NCBI RefSeq assembly: GCF_023544465.1
Contig: NZ_JALPVL010000013.1
Coordinates: 186,001-250,000 of the forward strand
Direction: 5' to 3'
Length of the DNA: 64,000 nt
From: Paractinoplanes maris
GTDB lineage: Bacteria; Actinomycetota; Actinomycetes; Mycobacteriales; Micromonosporaceae
Shown here: positions 50,116-58,325 of the stretch, in pieces
Layout of the letters: each line of letters starts with the position of its first letter
Position numbering within the stretch: position 1 is the first letter of the stretch
The notes under the pieces: generated by a model
Told to the model about the DNA's origin: nothing
What the model saw: the letters and a program-made list of their open reading frames with translations, nothing else
Database searches by the model: none
Program-made: the position numbers and the translations under genes

Positions 50116-50252
50116 GCTGGTGTCCTCCCGTGATGACATGGTCACCAAGCGTAGAGAGGAAGCCGAGACCCGGACGGAAGTCGGCACACGCGGTGACCGG
50201 TGTGATCATCGTGCACCCTGAGGTGTGATGATCGCCATAGTCGGACGCGGGC

Positions 50253-51167
50253 TCACCACCCGGCGGGAGAACACCCTCCGGCCGCCGCCACCGGCTCGAC
50301 CTGAAGGGTGGCGTGGTCGATGTCGAAGTCGTCGTGCAGCGCCTCACGGGCGGTGGAGAGCACGGTGCCCAGCTCGGCCTTGGGCTCCAGGCTCAGGTGG
50401 GCCGACGCCACGTCCATGCCCGAGGTGAGCGTCCACACGTGCAGGTCGTGCACGTCGCAGACACCCGGGACGGCGGCCAGCCGGGCGCGGACCTGGGTGA
50501 TGTCGAGGTGCTCGGGGGCGGCCTGCACGAGGATGCGGACGGCCGAACGCCCCAGGGCGAAGGTGCGGGGCAGGATCATCAGCGCGACGATCACGGCGAC
50601 GATCGGATCCGCGTACGCCCAGCCGGTGAACCCGATGATCGCCGCCGCCACGATGACGCCGACCGACCCGAGCAGGTCACCCACCACCTCGAGGTAGGCC
50701 CCGCGCACGTTGATGCTCTCCTTGGCCCCGCCGCGCAGCAGGCCGAAGGCGATCAGGTTGATGATCAGACCGCCGACGGCGACGATCAGCATCGAGCCGG
50801 CCGGCACGTCGGGCGGGTCGGTGAAACGCCGCAGCGCCTGCACGACCACGAAGCCGGCCACCCCGGTCAGCAGGACGGCGTTGGCCAGCGCGGCGAGCAC
50901 CTCGAGGCGGTAGAGCCCGAAGGTGCGCTGCGAGTCGGTGGCGGCGCGCCCGGCCGCGGTGATGGCGGCCAGGGCCATCGCGATGCCGAGCACATCGGTG
51001 AACATGTGCCCGGCGTCGGAGAGCAGGGCCAGTGAGCCGGTGGCCAGGGCGGCGACCGCCTCGACGATCATGAAGCCGGCGAGCAGGCCGGCCGCCCACC
51101 AGAGCCGCTTGCGGTGCTTGGCTCCCGCTCGCAGCGCCTGCCCTCCGTGGTCGTGCCCGGCTCCCAT
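50253..51167 (-). CDS. Cation diffusion facilitator (zinc/metal exporter, CzcD-like)
   Basis: 304 residues. Six TM helices with the metal-site residues in LALLSDAGHMFTDVLGIAMA (His and Asp of TM2) and AYLEVVGDLLGSVGVIVAAA (Asp in TM5), an N-terminal His motif GHDHGG, and a cytoplasmic ferredoxin-like domain (VCDVHDLHVWTLTSGMDVAS). Exports Zn2+ or similar by proton antiport. Confidence 0.92.
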   Translation of the reverse strand: MGAGHDHGGQALRAGAKHRKRLWWAAGLLAGFMIVEAVAALATGSLALLSDAGHMFTDVLGIAMALAAITAAGRAATDSQRTFGLYRLEVLAALANAVLLTGVAGFVVVQALRRFTDPPDVPAGSMLIVAVGGLIINLIAFGLLRGGAKESINVRGAYLEVVGDLLGSVGVIVAAAIIGFTGWAYADPIVAVIVALMILPRTFALGRSAVRILVQAAPEHLDITQVRARLAAVPGVCDVHDLHVWTLTSGMDVASAHLSLEPKAELGTVLSTAREALHDDFDIDHATLQVEPVAAAGGCSPAGW

Positions 51168-51299
51168 GTCTCAACCTTCCGTCCGAGCTGCGCGCCCCGG
51201 CCAATGTATGCGTACATCGCTATGTGTGCAAGTTGAACTCAGCTGTCGAAACCGGGGTATGGAGTGACTGACAGCACGTTCCGCCTGGAAAGGAAATCC

Positions 51300-52232
51300 G
51301 TGTCCAGACGTACTCTCGCGATTGTCATCTCCACTGTCCTCGCCGTGGTGGCCGGCGCCGCACCGGCCTCGGCCCATTCCGCTCAGCGATGGCCCGCCGC
51401 ACTGGCGCTGCCGGCCGGCTTCCAGCCCGAGGGCATCGCCATCGGGGAGAAGCCGTACGCCTACTTCGGCTCCCGCGTCGACGGCGACATCTACCGGGTC
51501 AGCCTGCGCACCGGTCAGGGCTCGGTGTTCAGCCAGGGCCCGGGCGCCGGCAACCCGTCACTCGGCCTCAAAATCGACGACCACCGGCTGTTCGTGGCCG
51601 GCGGCAGCGCGGGCAGCGCCCGCGTGATCGACCTGCGCAGCGGCCGGATCCTGAAGTCCTACACGCTCAAGGCCCCGGGCACCTCGGCCTGGTTCATCAA
51701 CGACGTCGTGCTCACCCGCGACGCCGCCTGGTTCACCGACTCGGCCAACCCGGTGCTCTGGAAGCTGCCGCTCGGCAAGAAGGGCAGCCTCCCGGCCCAG
51801 GCGGTCGCCGTGCCGCTCAGCGGTGACATCGAATACGCCGAGGGCAACAACGCCAACGGCATCTCCCGTACGCCCGACGGCCGCGGCCTGATCGTCGTGC
51901 AGTCCAACCTCGGCAAGCTCTTCCGGGTCGGTTACGACGGCCGCAGCACCGAGATCAAGCTCGGCGCCGAGACAGTCGTGAACGGCGACGGCCTGTGGCT
52001 GAAGGGCCGCACGCTCTATGTGGTGCAGAACCGGCTCAACGTGATCGCCAAGGTCGCGCTGGACCACAAGGCCACCGTGGGCCTGGTCGTCTCGCGGACC
52101 GGCAGCGCCTCGTTCGACGTGCCGACCACGATCGCGGAGTACGGCAAGCGGTTCTACCTGCCGAACGCCCGCTTCACGACCACGCCCACGCCGACCACTG
52201 CTTACAACGCCGTGGCCGTGCCCATCCCCTAG
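51300..52232 (+). CDS. Secreted beta-propeller (SMP-30-like) protein
   Basis: 310 residues from GTG 51300, supported by aaaggaaa upstream (GTG 51264 is in frame but poorly placed). Signal peptide 1-25 with cleavage near ASA|HSA. The body repeats propeller strands (EGIAIGEKPYAYFGSRVDGD, NDVVLTRDAAWFTDSANPVL, GNNANGISRTPDGRGLIVVQ), like SMP-30/gluconolactonase folds. Role unknown. Stops overlap the convergent HelD gene by 4 bp. Confidence 0.78.
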   Translation: MSRRTLAIVISTVLAVVAGAAPASAHSAQRWPAALALPAGFQPEGIAIGEKPYAYFGSRVDGDIYRVSLRTGQGSVFSQGPGAGNPSLGLKIDDHRLFVAGGSAGSARVIDLRSGRILKSYTLKAPGTSAWFINDVVLTRDAAWFTDSANPVLWKLPLGKKGSLPAQAVAVPLSGDIEYAEGNNANGISRTPDGRGLIVVQSNLGKLFRVGYDGRSTEIKLGAETVVNGDGLWLKGRTLYVVQNRLNVIAKVALDHKATVGLVVSRTGSASFDVPTTIAEYGKRFYLPNARFTTTPTPTTAYNAVAVPIP

Positions 52233-54421
52233 GGGCGCCAGTCCCGATCGGTTCCGATGGTGGTCAGGCGCTGGGTGGCCCGGGAGAGCGCGACGTAGAG
52301 GGTGCGAATGCCGGCCGGATCCCTGGTCAGGGAGTTCGGCTCGACCAGCACCACCGCGTCGTACTCCATGCCCTTGGCCTCCAGCGCCGTGACCACCTGG
52401 ACCCGTTCCGGCAGGCCGGCCACCCAGCCGGCCATCTCGTCACGACGCGCCACCGGAGTGATCACCCCGATCGTCCCGTCGACGTCGGTCAGCTGCTTCT
52501 CGGTCATCTCGCGCACCAGGCCGGGCAGCCTGGCCGCGTCGGTCACCAGGTCGACCGGGTCCACCCCGGTGCTGCGTACGGCGGTCGGCAGCGGCAGATC
52601 CGGCATGATCACCCGGATCACCGAGGCGGCCACCTCGAAGATCTCCGACGAGTTCCGGTAGTTGGTGGTCAGCGCGTAGCTGTTGCGCTTACGGGAGCCG
52701 AGCGCGCGCTCCCGGGCCCGGTCGAGCTCCTCCGGGTCGCCCGACCAGGCGGTCTGCGCCGGGTCGCCGACGATCGTCCAGGACGCGTACGAGCCGCGGC
52801 GCCCGATCATGCGCCACTGCATCGGCGAGACGTCCTGCGACTCGTCCACCACCACGTGCGCGTAATCGCGGTAGTCCTCCTCGCGCTGCGCGTGCTGGAC
52901 CCGCTGGGCCGCCTGGCGGTCGGCGAACGTGCTGACCTCCTGGACGCCGTCGCGCACGTGGAACGGGTTCTTCGACTTGCGCTGCGGCTGCCGGGGACGG
53001 CCCATCAGCTCGTCCAGCTCGTCGAGCAGGGCCACGTCGGCGATCGTCGGGCCCTGGTCGGCCAGCCGGTCGAACGACCCCTGCAGGCGCCCGATCTCGT
53101 CCTTGGAGAGCAGACCATTTGTGTACGCCCGGAGGCGGGCCGGATCGGCCAGCCACCGCAGCACCCGCATCGGCGTGAACCGCGGCCACCAGGCCTTGAG
53201 GAACGCGCGGAAGTCGTTCCGGTCGGCCAGCTCCGCCTCGAACTCGCGCTTCTCGGGCAGGCCGCTGACCTTGTGCTGCCGGGCCTGGGCCCAGAGCGCG
53301 TCGAACAGGCGGTCGAAGCCGGCGCCGCGGACCTCGTTGCGCCGGGCACCGCGGGGCAGGGCCGCGCGCCGGATGCGGTCGAGGTCGGCCGCGTCGAGCT
53401 TGAGCAGCGTGCCGCGGTAGAGCAGGCGCAGCTCGCTCGGGGCGCCGGGCACGGCGTCGTGCGAGGCGCGCTCGAGCACCCGCCGCATGCGCAGCGAGCC
53501 CTTGATCGCGGCGACGTCGGTCGAGTCGACCCGGGTGGCGTCGAAACCGGGCACCATCGAGCCGAGCGAGCGCAGGGTGGCGCTGTCCTCGCCGAGGGAG
53601 GGCAGCACGGTCGCGATGTAGCCGACGAAGACGCCGGACGGCCCGACCACCAGGATGCCGCCGCCGGCGAACCGGCTGCGGTCGGAGTAGAGCAGGTAGG
53701 CCGCCCGGTGCAGGGCGACCGCGGTCTTGCCGGTGCCCGGGCCGCCGGTGACGATGGTCACCCCGGAGGCGGGGGAGCGGATCGCGTCGTCCTGCTCCCG
53801 CTGGATCGTCGAGACGATGTCGCGCATGCCGTGCCCGGTGGCCTTGGACAGGCTGGCCAGCAGGGCGCCGTCACCCACGACCCGCATGTCGGGCGGTGCC
53901 GCCTCCGGGTCGAGCAGGTCGTCCTCGATGCCGGTGACCCGCTCGCGGCTCGACTGGATCATCCGGCGCCGGACGACGCCGAGCGGGTCGGCCGGGGTGG
54001 CGCGGTAGAAGGCGGCGGCGGCCGGCGCGCGCCAGTCCACGACCAGCGGCTGCGAGCTGTCGTCGCGGATGCCCATGCGGCCGACGTAGTGGGTGGCCCC
54101 CGTGCCCAGGTCGAGGCGGCCGAAGACCAGGCCCTCGTACTCGGTGTCGAGGGCGTGCCGGCGGCGGGCGGCATGGAAGACCATCGCGTCCCGCTCGACC
54201 AGGGCACCGAACGTGCCCACCCCGGCGAGCTGATAGCCCTCCTTCTCGGCGCGTGAGGCGTCGCGGCGGAGCTCGGCGAGCCGGGCATAGACGCGGTCGA
54301 CGTGCTGCTGCTCGACCGCGATCTCCTGCTGAAGAACGGTGGCGTCGCTCAACTGAAGTGAATCTCTCTTTCCGGCCCCCGGTGCACGCGTTCGGGCAGC
54401 GTGCTCGCACAAAGGGAGCAC
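52229..54421 (-). CDS. HelD-like superfamily 1 ATPase (RNA polymerase recycling motor)
   Basis: 730 residues from GTG 54421, kept because gggaggag precedes it. UvrD-like helicase core: Walker A VTGGPGTGKTAVALHRAAYL (about 222), Walker B HVVVDESQDVSPMQWRMI, GDPAQTAWSGD (motif III), and C-terminal LEAKGMEYDAVVLVEP with LYVALSRATQRL. The N-terminal coiled coil (LQQEIAVEQQHVDRVYARLA) is the part that in HelD enters the polymerase channels. Proteins of this class remove stalled RNA polymerase from DNA, and some (HelR) give rifampicin tolerance. No rifamycin-associated element is visible upstream. Confidence 0.88.
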   Translation of the reverse strand: MLPLCEHAARTRAPGAGKRDSLQLSDATVLQQEIAVEQQHVDRVYARLAELRRDASRAEKEGYQLAGVGTFGALVERDAMVFHAARRRHALDTEYEGLVFGRLDLGTGATHYVGRMGIRDDSSQPLVVDWRAPAAAAFYRATPADPLGVVRRRMIQSSRERVTGIEDDLLDPEAAPPDMRVVGDGALLASLSKATGHGMRDIVSTIQREQDDAIRSPASGVTIVTGGPGTGKTAVALHRAAYLLYSDRSRFAGGGILVVGPSGVFVGYIATVLPSLGEDSATLRSLGSMVPGFDATRVDSTDVAAIKGSLRMRRVLERASHDAVPGAPSELRLLYRGTLLKLDAADLDRIRRAALPRGARRNEVRGAGFDRLFDALWAQARQHKVSGLPEKREFEAELADRNDFRAFLKAWWPRFTPMRVLRWLADPARLRAYTNGLLSKDEIGRLQGSFDRLADQGPTIADVALLDELDELMGRPRQPQRKSKNPFHVRDGVQEVSTFADRQAAQRVQHAQREEDYRDYAHVVVDESQDVSPMQWRMIGRRGSYASWTIVGDPAQTAWSGDPEELDRARERALGSRKRNSYALTTNYRNSSEIFEVAASVIRVIMPDLPLPTAVRSTGVDPVDLVTDAARLPGLVREMTEKQLTDVDGTIGVITPVARRDEMAGWVAGLPERVQVVTALEAKGMEYDAVVLVEPNSLTRDPAGIRTLYVALSRATQRLTTIGTDRDWRP

Positions 54422-54462
54422 TCGAACCTACTCCTCCCGAGGCGGTCGCGTCTCACCCGGCC

Positions 54463-54505
54463 TTGACATCGGCGTGATTGACCCAATACTTAAGCAGGTG
54501 CTTAA
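54463..54505 (+). promoter_or_regulatory. Promoter and operator of the ArsR-AHSA1 operon
   Basis: TTGACA (54463-54468), 16-bp spacer, AATACT (54485-54490), then a perfect palindrome TTAAGCA-GG-TGCTTAA (54490-54505) overlapping the -10 and start site. The predicted transcript starts at or next to GTG 54498, giving a leaderless mRNA. This is the arrangement expected of an ArsR autorepressor. Confidence 0.8.
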
Positions 54506-54827
54506 CCATTCGTCCCCGCTCGATCTGATGTACGCGGCCCTCGCCGACGGCAACCGCCGCAGCATGGTCGACCGGCTCAGCCACGGCCCGGCCACGGTCA
54601 AACAACTGGCCGAGCCGCTGGTCATGTCGCTGCCGGCGGTCCTGCAGCACCTGCGCGTGCTCGAGGAGAGCGGGCTGGTGCGCTCGCAGAAGACCGGCCG
54701 GGTGCGCACGTGCTACCTCGAGCCGGCCGCGCTGACCGCCGCCGAGCAGTGGATCGCCGACCGCCGGGCCGGATGGATGAGCCGCCTCGACCGCCTCGAC
54801 GACTTCCTGCAAGGAGAAGACTCATGA
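54498..54827 (+). CDS. ArsR-family repressor
   Basis: 109 residues from GTG 54498 (leaderless), which gives the family-typical start MLNHSSPLDLMYAALADGNR. Winged HTH: ATVKQLAEPLVMSLPAVLQH, then RVLEESGLVRSQKTGRVRTC. It is coupled (ATGA) to an AHSA1 protein; ArsR-SRPBCC pairs are common, with the partner possibly carrying the ligand. Confidence 0.9.
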   Translation: MLNHSSPLDLMYAALADGNRRSMVDRLSHGPATVKQLAEPLVMSLPAVLQHLRVLEESGLVRSQKTGRVRTCYLEPAALTAAEQWIADRRAGWMSRLDRLDDFLQGEDS

Positions 54828-55288
54828 CCACCCGCACAGCCCAGCACGACACGTTCCGGATCGAGCGCCACTTCGCGGCCACGCCGGACCGGGTGTTCCG
54901 GGCCTTCGCCGATCCGGAGGCCAAGGCCCGATGGTTCGGCTCGCCCGACCCGGCGGCCACCCAGGAGGGCGTCTCCTTCGACTTCAGCGAGGGCGGCCGG
55001 GAGACGGCCACGACGGTGTCGCCCGACGGCAACCGGTACGGCTTCGCCGCCACCTACACCGAGATCGTCCCGGCCGAGCGCCTGGTCTACACGTACGAGA
55101 TGGCCCTGAACGGCGTCCGCATCTCGGTCTCGGTGGTGACCGTGGAGTTCCGGCCCGGCGCGTCCGGCGGCACCGACTTCGCGATCACCGAGCAGGGCGT
55201 CTATCTGGACGGCCTGGACAAGCCGGAGCAGCGCCGGGCCGGCACGGAGTATCTGATGGACGCCCTGGGCAAGTCGCTGACCGACTGA
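54824..55288 (+). CDS. AHSA1/SRPBCC-domain protein
   Basis: 154 residues from ATG 54824 with aaggagaag upstream. Activator-of-Hsp90-like START fold: RIERHFAATPDRVFRAFADP, KARWFGSPD, FDFSEGGRETATTVSPDG, VTVEFRPGASGGTDFAITEQ. Small hydrophobic-ligand protein; partner of the ArsR regulator. Confidence 0.88.
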   Translation: MTTRTAQHDTFRIERHFAATPDRVFRAFADPEAKARWFGSPDPAATQEGVSFDFSEGGRETATTVSPDGNRYGFAATYTEIVPAERLVYTYEMALNGVRISVSVVTVEFRPGASGGTDFAITEQGVYLDGLDKPEQRRAGTEYLMDALGKSLTD

Positions 55289-55294
55289 GGTCCG

Positions 55295-56239
55295 CTACGC
55301 CGCCTTCTTGAGCTGGGCGGCCGACCGCGTCCTGGTCCGGCGGCGGCTCTTGGCCGGGGTGACGCGCTCGACGATGGCGGTCAGCGCGGCCGAGACCTCG
55401 TGCGGCCGCTCCAGCGGCAGCATGTGACCGGCGCCGGGCAGGACGTTCAGGTCGGCGTAGGGCAGGGCCTGAGCGATCGACTCGGCGCACGCTGGTGGGG
55501 TGAGGCGGTCGCGCCGGCCGACCAGCACCGCGGCCGGCACGTCGCCGAGCTGGGCCAGGGTGTCCAGGCGCTGCTGGGCGCCGATCGAGGGGCGGAAGGC
55601 GCCGATCGAGCGCAGCGGGGCCCGGCCGAAGGCGTGCATGGCCAGGTCGAGGTCGGCCTCGTCGTATTCGTCGCCGAAGAGCAGCCAGCGCACCGCCGGC
55701 CGCAGGACAGGGGCCAGCGCCCGGTGTGGGCACCACGGCCCGGATCGGGCCAGCAGGCCCGCCCCGACGGTCTCGCCGGCCCGGAGCAGGGCCGCGAGCC
55801 GGGTCGGCAGGCCGTACTGGGTGTGCGTGTGGCCCTCAGCGGTGGTGGAGACGAAGAGCAGGCCGGCCACCCGTTCGGCGAAGAGCTCGGGGTGGGCGTG
55901 CGCGAATTCCATGATCGTCATGCCGCCCAGCGAGTGGCCGCCGAGCACGATCGGGCCGGTGGGGGCGTAGTGGCGCAGCACCTCGGCCAGGTCGTCGCCG
56001 AGCCGGCCCAGGGTGGCGCCGGCGAGCCGGGTGGCGCCCGAGCGGCCGTGGCCGCGGGCGTCGTAAGCGATCACGCGGGGGCGGCGGACGCCGAGCACCC
56101 GGAGGGCGGCGACCTGGCGCTGCCACGTCCGTCTGTCCTGGCACCAGCCGTGCATCAGCACCACCGTGACCGGCGCGTCCGCCGGGCCGTGCACGTCGAC
56201 GTGCAACCCGACGCCGTCGGAAAGAGTGAACTCCGACAT
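55295..56239 (-). CDS. Alpha/beta hydrolase
   Basis: 314 residues from ATG 56239 (ggaggtg upstream). Oxyanion motif VVLMHGWCQDRRTW, nucleophile elbow VLGGHSLGGMTIMEFA, Asp region VLVGRRDRLTPPACAESI and His in LPGAGHMLPLERP: full triad. The very basic C-terminus (SRRRTRTRSAAQLKKAA) is unusual for the family. Substrate unknown. Confidence 0.9.
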   Translation of the reverse strand: MSEFTLSDGVGLHVDVHGPADAPVTVVLMHGWCQDRRTWQRQVAALRVLGVRRPRVIAYDARGHGRSGATRLAGATLGRLGDDLAEVLRHYAPTGPIVLGGHSLGGMTIMEFAHAHPELFAERVAGLLFVSTTAEGHTHTQYGLPTRLAALLRAGETVGAGLLARSGPWCPHRALAPVLRPAVRWLLFGDEYDEADLDLAMHAFGRAPLRSIGAFRPSIGAQQRLDTLAQLGDVPAAVLVGRRDRLTPPACAESIAQALPYADLNVLPGAGHMLPLERPHEVSAALTAIVERVTPAKSRRRTRTRSAAQLKKAA

Positions 56240-56421
56240 GGGCACCTCCGAGATCCGCACGACCCCGTTGTACCCACGGGTAATAAGCATCACTCGCGAT
56301 CACCCGAAAAGCCACTGGGAGATTCGGCCCACAGGGGCCGCCAGGGCGGAAAGTGGCTAGCTGAACGTGAGTTGGCTCGCACTCGCTGTCCATGGGACCG
56401 AATTGGGTGAGAATCACTCGT

Positions 56422-57042
56422 ATGACGACCGACCCGTCGACGGGGCCCTCCGTGCCGATCGCGAATGCCGACGAAGCTCTGGCCGAGCTGATCGCGGGAA
56501 ACAAACGGTTCGTCAGCGGCCGCCCCGAGCACGGGCATCAGGTGTCGGCGGCCGCCGCGGCCTCCGGCCGCCAGCAGCCGCACGCCGTGGTCCTCGGGTG
56601 CATCGACTCGCGGGTGCCGCTCGAGGCGATCTTCGACCAGACTTTCGGGTCGATCTGCGTGGTGCGCTCGGGCGCGCACGTGGTCGACCGCGCGGTGCTG
56701 GGCTCGGTCGGCTTCGCGGTCGCCGAGCTGGGCGTGCCGCTGATCATGGTGCTGGGCCACAAGCGCTGCGGGGCCGTGAAAGCCACGGTTGCCGCCCTGC
56801 GGGCGGGCGAGGTGCCGGCCGGCGACATCGGCTACCTGGTCGACGAGATCGCCCCGGCCGTCCGCGCCGTGGGAGTCGAGGATGCCGACGCTCCGGAGAA
56901 GGCGATGCGGGCCCACGTGGGGCGCACAGTGCGCCGCCTGCAGGCCGTCGACGTGGTGGCCGACGCGGTGACCACCGGGCGGGCCGGCATCGTGGGGGCC
57001 GTCTACGACCTCGACACGGGCCTGGTCGACCTACTGCCCTGA
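56422..57042 (+). CDS. Beta-class carbonic anhydrase
   Basis: 206 residues from ATG 56422. Zinc motif VLGCIDSRVPLEAIFDQTF (Cys plus Asp-Arg dyad) and VLGHKRCGAVKATV (His, Cys). Interconverts CO2 and bicarbonate. The usual R-N/T-A-G-N after the first motif reads VRSGAHVVD here, which may alter the active-site pocket. Confidence 0.9.
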   Translation: MTTDPSTGPSVPIANADEALAELIAGNKRFVSGRPEHGHQVSAAAAASGRQQPHAVVLGCIDSRVPLEAIFDQTFGSICVVRSGAHVVDRAVLGSVGFAVAELGVPLIMVLGHKRCGAVKATVAALRAGEVPAGDIGYLVDEIAPAVRAVGVEDADAPEKAMRAHVGRTVRRLQAVDVVADAVTTGRAGIVGAVYDLDTGLVDLLP

Positions 57043-57103
57043 TCGTCCGTTAAGTCGTGAAGATGCCCCGTTGATCTCCATGCGCCGATCTTCGGAGCGT
57101 GCG

Positions 57104-57140
57104 AAAAGGCGCCCGCCGACCCGGAGGCCGGCAGGCGCCT
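57104..57140 (-). terminator. Rho-independent terminator of the 57157-57483 gene
   Basis: Stem aggcgcc (57107-57113) with ggcgcct (57134-57140), extended inward, and TTTT on the minus strand (57107-57104). Correctly placed just past the stop at 57157. Confidence 0.7.
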
Positions 57141-57156
57141 GTCGGTGAGGGAACGC

Positions 57157-57483
57157 TCAGCCCTCGAAGACGCCGGCGTCGGCGAGGCGCTTCTCGGTTG
57201 CGCCCCAGCCGTCCTGCGGGTGAGCCTCGTCGAGAGCGGACAGCTCGGCCCGGATCTTGGTGCCGTGGCCGGCGGCCGCCAGCACGCGGATCTCCTCGAC
57301 GAAGGCGTCCGAGTCGGTCTTGAGGTGCGCGGTCTTGCCATTGGTCAGGTTCCGCACATACGCGAAGCGACCCTGGGCGAGCGGGATGACGTACTTGTAC
57401 TCGCCGAGCACGCTGAGCGCGCCGCCGGATCCCTGGCCCGCGCGGACTGATGCGCGGGCGGTCTTTGAGGTGTTGCTCGCCAC
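57157..57483 (-). CDS. Small conserved actinobacterial protein, unknown function
   Basis: 108 residues from GTG 57483 (aaggag eight bases upstream). Soluble, beta then helical: VLGEYKYVIPLAQGRFAYVR, NGKTAHLKTDSDAFVEEIRV, AELSALDEAHPQDGWGATEK. I do not recognise the family; own terminator and good ribosome site argue it is real. Confidence 0.75.
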   Translation of the reverse strand: MASNTSKTARASVRAGQGSGGALSVLGEYKYVIPLAQGRFAYVRNLTNGKTAHLKTDSDAFVEEIRVLAAAGHGTKIRAELSALDEAHPQDGWGATEKRLADAGVFEG

Positions 57484-57717
57484 GGCGGGACTCCTTGAGA
57501 AAAGCAGAAAAAAGGCCCTCGTAACTCTACACGATGTCTGCGGGACCGTGCCGTCCGAGCAGGTTGAAGCGTTGGTCAGGGTGTGCCACTACGGCCGAGC
57601 CGATGTCGATGTTGCCGATTCTCTGGCGCACCATCCGTACCAACCGGCATCATGGGACACGATCAACCGCGGTCGAGGTCGTAGGGGAAGACGCACCTCG
57701 GTCTCCGGGAGGTCACC

Positions 57718-58209
57718 GTGCCAACGTGTGGCGTCGTATACGTCCACTCGACTCCACTCGCCGTGTGCCAGCACGTCGAGTGGGCGATCGCGCGCGTACT
57801 GACCGCGCCGGTCACCCTGCACTGGACGGCGCAGCCGGTCGATCCCGGCATGCGGCGCGCCGAGTGCAGCTGGACCGGACGCGCCGGTACTGGCGCCGAG
57901 CTGGCTGCTGCCCTACGGCAGTGGCCCATGATCCGTTTCGAGGTGACCGAGGAACCGAGTCCGGGCGTCGACGGCGAGCGTTTCATGCACGTTCCCGGTC
58001 GCGGCCTCTTTCACGGGATCATGGGCGCGTCGGGCGACATCCAGATCGGCGAGGACAGGCTGCGCTCCATCATGGCCTCCGCGCGGGCGCCGGAGGCGCT
58101 CTCGCACGCCCTGGAGAAAGCGCTCGGCACGGCCTGGGACGCCGAGCTGGAGCCGTACCGGTACGCCGGCGACGGCGCCCCGGTGACGCTGCTGACCCGG
58201 GTCGGCTGA
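57718..58209 (+). CDS. DUF3145 domain protein
   Basis: 163 residues from GTG 57718 with gggaggt upstream. Matches the DUF3145 actinobacterial family along its whole length (GVVYVHSTPLAVCQHVEWAI, MRRAECSWTGRAGTGAELAA, GRGLFHGIMGASGDIQIGED). Function unknown. Confidence 0.9.
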   Translation: MPTCGVVYVHSTPLAVCQHVEWAIARVLTAPVTLHWTAQPVDPGMRRAECSWTGRAGTGAELAAALRQWPMIRFEVTEEPSPGVDGERFMHVPGRGLFHGIMGASGDIQIGEDRLRSIMASARAPEALSHALEKALGTAWDAELEPYRYAGDGAPVTLLTRVG

Positions 58210-58325
58210 CCGCGTCCTGATCATGATCCACTTCGGTGGCCCCGGTGTGCTCGCCACGCCGTACGGGTGTGATCCGGGCCCCCGGGGTGCCGGGTCGCCC
58301 GTGTCCTGATTCGATGGCGGGCGTG

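Noticed and set aside
51995..54256. A 753-codon plus-strand frame opposite the HelD-like gene
   Set aside because: Antisense shadow of the helicase; no recognisable motif and His/Val/Gly-biased composition.
57484..57717. A plus-strand gene extending DUF3145 upstream
   Set aside because: GTG 57718 has a good ribosome site and matches the family start; upstream frames show no protein-like composition.
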